DNA from: Peltaster fructicola
Taxonomy: Eukaryota; Ascomycota; Dothideomycetes
Direction: 5' to 3'
Length of the DNA stretch: 64,000 bases
Assembly: GCA_001592805.2 (NCBI GenBank)
Contig: CP051141.1
Span: 806,001 to 870,000 of the forward strand
Below are positions 63,184 to 64,000 of the stretch, one piece after another. The notes beneath the pieces were generated by a model, which was not told where the DNA came from, did not search any database, and saw only the letters and a program-made list of their open reading frames with translations. A program made the translations under genes and the position numbers. Each line of letters opens with the position of its first letter. Positions within the stretch are counted from its first letter, which is position 1.

Positions 63184-64000
63184 ATGGCCGATCCATACCA
63201 TACCGAACCAGCGACGCCGAAGCACTACCGCATCGCCAACCTCAAGGGCTTTCTGCAGCTCTCAGAAGAATCACCAAGCTTATCGACTCGTGGTCAGAAT
63301 CTCCCTGGTCTTATCTCGTCGAGATCAAGCAGCAACATCACAGACCTGAAGAAAAGAGCAGGACGACCAAGCAGTGCCTTTGGAGAAGAGCTTGCACGTA
63401 GTCAGACAGAGGCACCGTCTCAGCGACCAGATCTCGAGCATGGAAGACACCATTCGACGTTCGTCTGGAGCTCGCAAGATGGAGACCACGAGGACAGGAT
63501 GCATGCCTTCGAGGACCAGCGACGCTTTAGTATCCTCATGACACCTCAGATGCGAAGCCAGAGACTCATCGGCAACAGCAACCCTCGTTACCACTGGGCG
63601 AAGTACTATAAGACAGAGGATCAATTGAAGGGGTTGAAGAAGTCTGTTCGGCAATACTACGAGCGATGCAACTATCTGATACAGCACTACATGTATATCG
63701 ACCGTCTGTTGGACAGTAGTCTACCGCATGATCTCATTCAAGAGTACCAGCATACAACACCGGTCACGCAGACAGCTAATGTGCCAGACACAATAGACGA
63801 AGAGATCTCGCCAGCGCAGACGCCACGAATGTATGGTCTGCAACCACGACACTCGTTCGGGTCAACGCATTCCTTTGGATCGATCTCCTCTTTACCACCG
63901 ATAGAGCCGCCGATGCAGATCGGTAATGGCGCACCCAAGATCAACCGTACGAAAGATCTATATCGCATCAAGCCAGACGACGAGAACACTCCTCTGCTAC
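63184..64000 (+). CDS. Cation diffusion facilitator family transporter, 3' end outside the window
   Basis: Reading runs open from the ATG at 63184 to the window edge (272 codons), without an intron. The N-terminal cytosolic region is rich in Ser. It then shows NPRYHWAKYYKTEDQLKGLK and YYERCNYLIQHYMYIDRLLD, followed by SSLPHDLIQEYQHTTP, the block that precedes the membrane domain in fungal cation-efflux (CDF/MTP) proteins. The membrane spans themselves lie beyond the window, so the family is assigned from the N-terminal block only. Such proteins export Zn or Mn into vacuole or Golgi. Metal choice cannot be told here. Confidence 0.75.
   Translation, partial: MADPYHTEPATPKHYRIANLKGFLQLSEESPSLSTRGQNLPGLISSRSSSNITDLKKRAGRPSSAFGEELARSQTEAPSQRPDLEHGRHHSTFVWSSQDGDHEDRMHAFEDQRRFSILMTPQMRSQRLIGNSNPRYHWAKYYKTEDQLKGLKKSVRQYYERCNYLIQHYMYIDRLLDSSLPHDLIQEYQHTTPVTQTANVPDTIDEEISPAQTPRMYGLQPRHSFGSTHSFGSISSLPPIEPPMQIGNGAPKINRTKDLYRIKPDDENTPLL

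Noticed and set aside
1-64000. tRNA, 5S rRNA, spliceosomal RNA, CRISPR, transposon or viral remnants
   Set aside because: None recognised on reading both strands; no reverse transcriptase, transposase or capsid-like protein and no terminal repeats were seen.

Overview
This 64 kb window is nuclear DNA of a filamentous ascomycete (Pezizomycotina). The evidence is gene content plus gene structure. It has a Ste12 with C-terminal C2H2 fingers, a PRO11-type striatin, a eukaryotic-type eL28 ribosomal protein, a DUF2015 protein and a Dal5-family transporter. Introns are mostly 42-60 bases, with GT-AG ends and CTRAY-like branch points. The class cannot be fixed from sequence alone; the general look is compatible with Dothideomycetes. 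I see no transposon, rRNA, tRNA or CRISPR array.

Layout. 0-5 kb: a 5'-truncated NIPSNAP protein, the lysophospholipid acyltransferase Ale1, an unknown protein and cofilin. 5-12 kb: a secreted S1/P1 nuclease, the tail-anchored-protein targeting factor Get5, the spliceosomal cyclophilin Cwc27, the histidine enzyme His6 and the 40S assembly factor Faf1. 12-19.3 kb: Ste12 and striatin, two parts of fungal developmental signalling, after a 2.1 kb gene-free stretch. 21-29 kb: an unknown protein, cytosolic seryl-tRNA synthetase, a stand-alone GAR synthetase and a MINDY deubiquitinase with a C-terminal CAAX box. 29-42.5 kb: an accessory, redox-rich block of two NAD(P)-binding proteins, a FAD monooxygenase, a small Ser-rich protein, a fatty-acid-hydroxylase family protein, a TfdA/Jlp1-type dioxygenase, a Dal5/Soa1-type transporter and an FMO-type monooxygenase. 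42.7-64 kb: housekeeping genes again (Lys9, DUF2015, the SF3b subunit Hsh49, eL28, Tom7, Sec15, a Mei2-type RNA-binding protein, Las21/Gpi7, a derlin, mitoribosomal mS33, RNase III), ending in the first part of a cation-efflux transporter.

The best candidate for a functional module is the divergent dioxygenase/transporter pair at 37.0-40.6 kb with the adjoining FMO gene. The shared promoter carries an exact match to the Neurospora CYS3 sulfur-regulator consensus, six bases from a TCACGTGA (Cbf1-type) site. Together these suggest uptake and oxidative desulfonation of organosulfur compounds under sulfur control. This is inference, but it is testable.

Several multi-exon genes were rebuilt by hand from splice signals, including a four-exon Tom7 of 56 codons, a cofilin with an 11-base exon and an 11-base first coding exon in LYS9. 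In three genes (a derlin, an NAD(P)-binding protein and Get5) the family-typical C-terminal sequence continues in another frame exactly where one extra G in a short G run would restore it. This points to recurrent homopolymer errors in the assembly rather than three independent broken genes.
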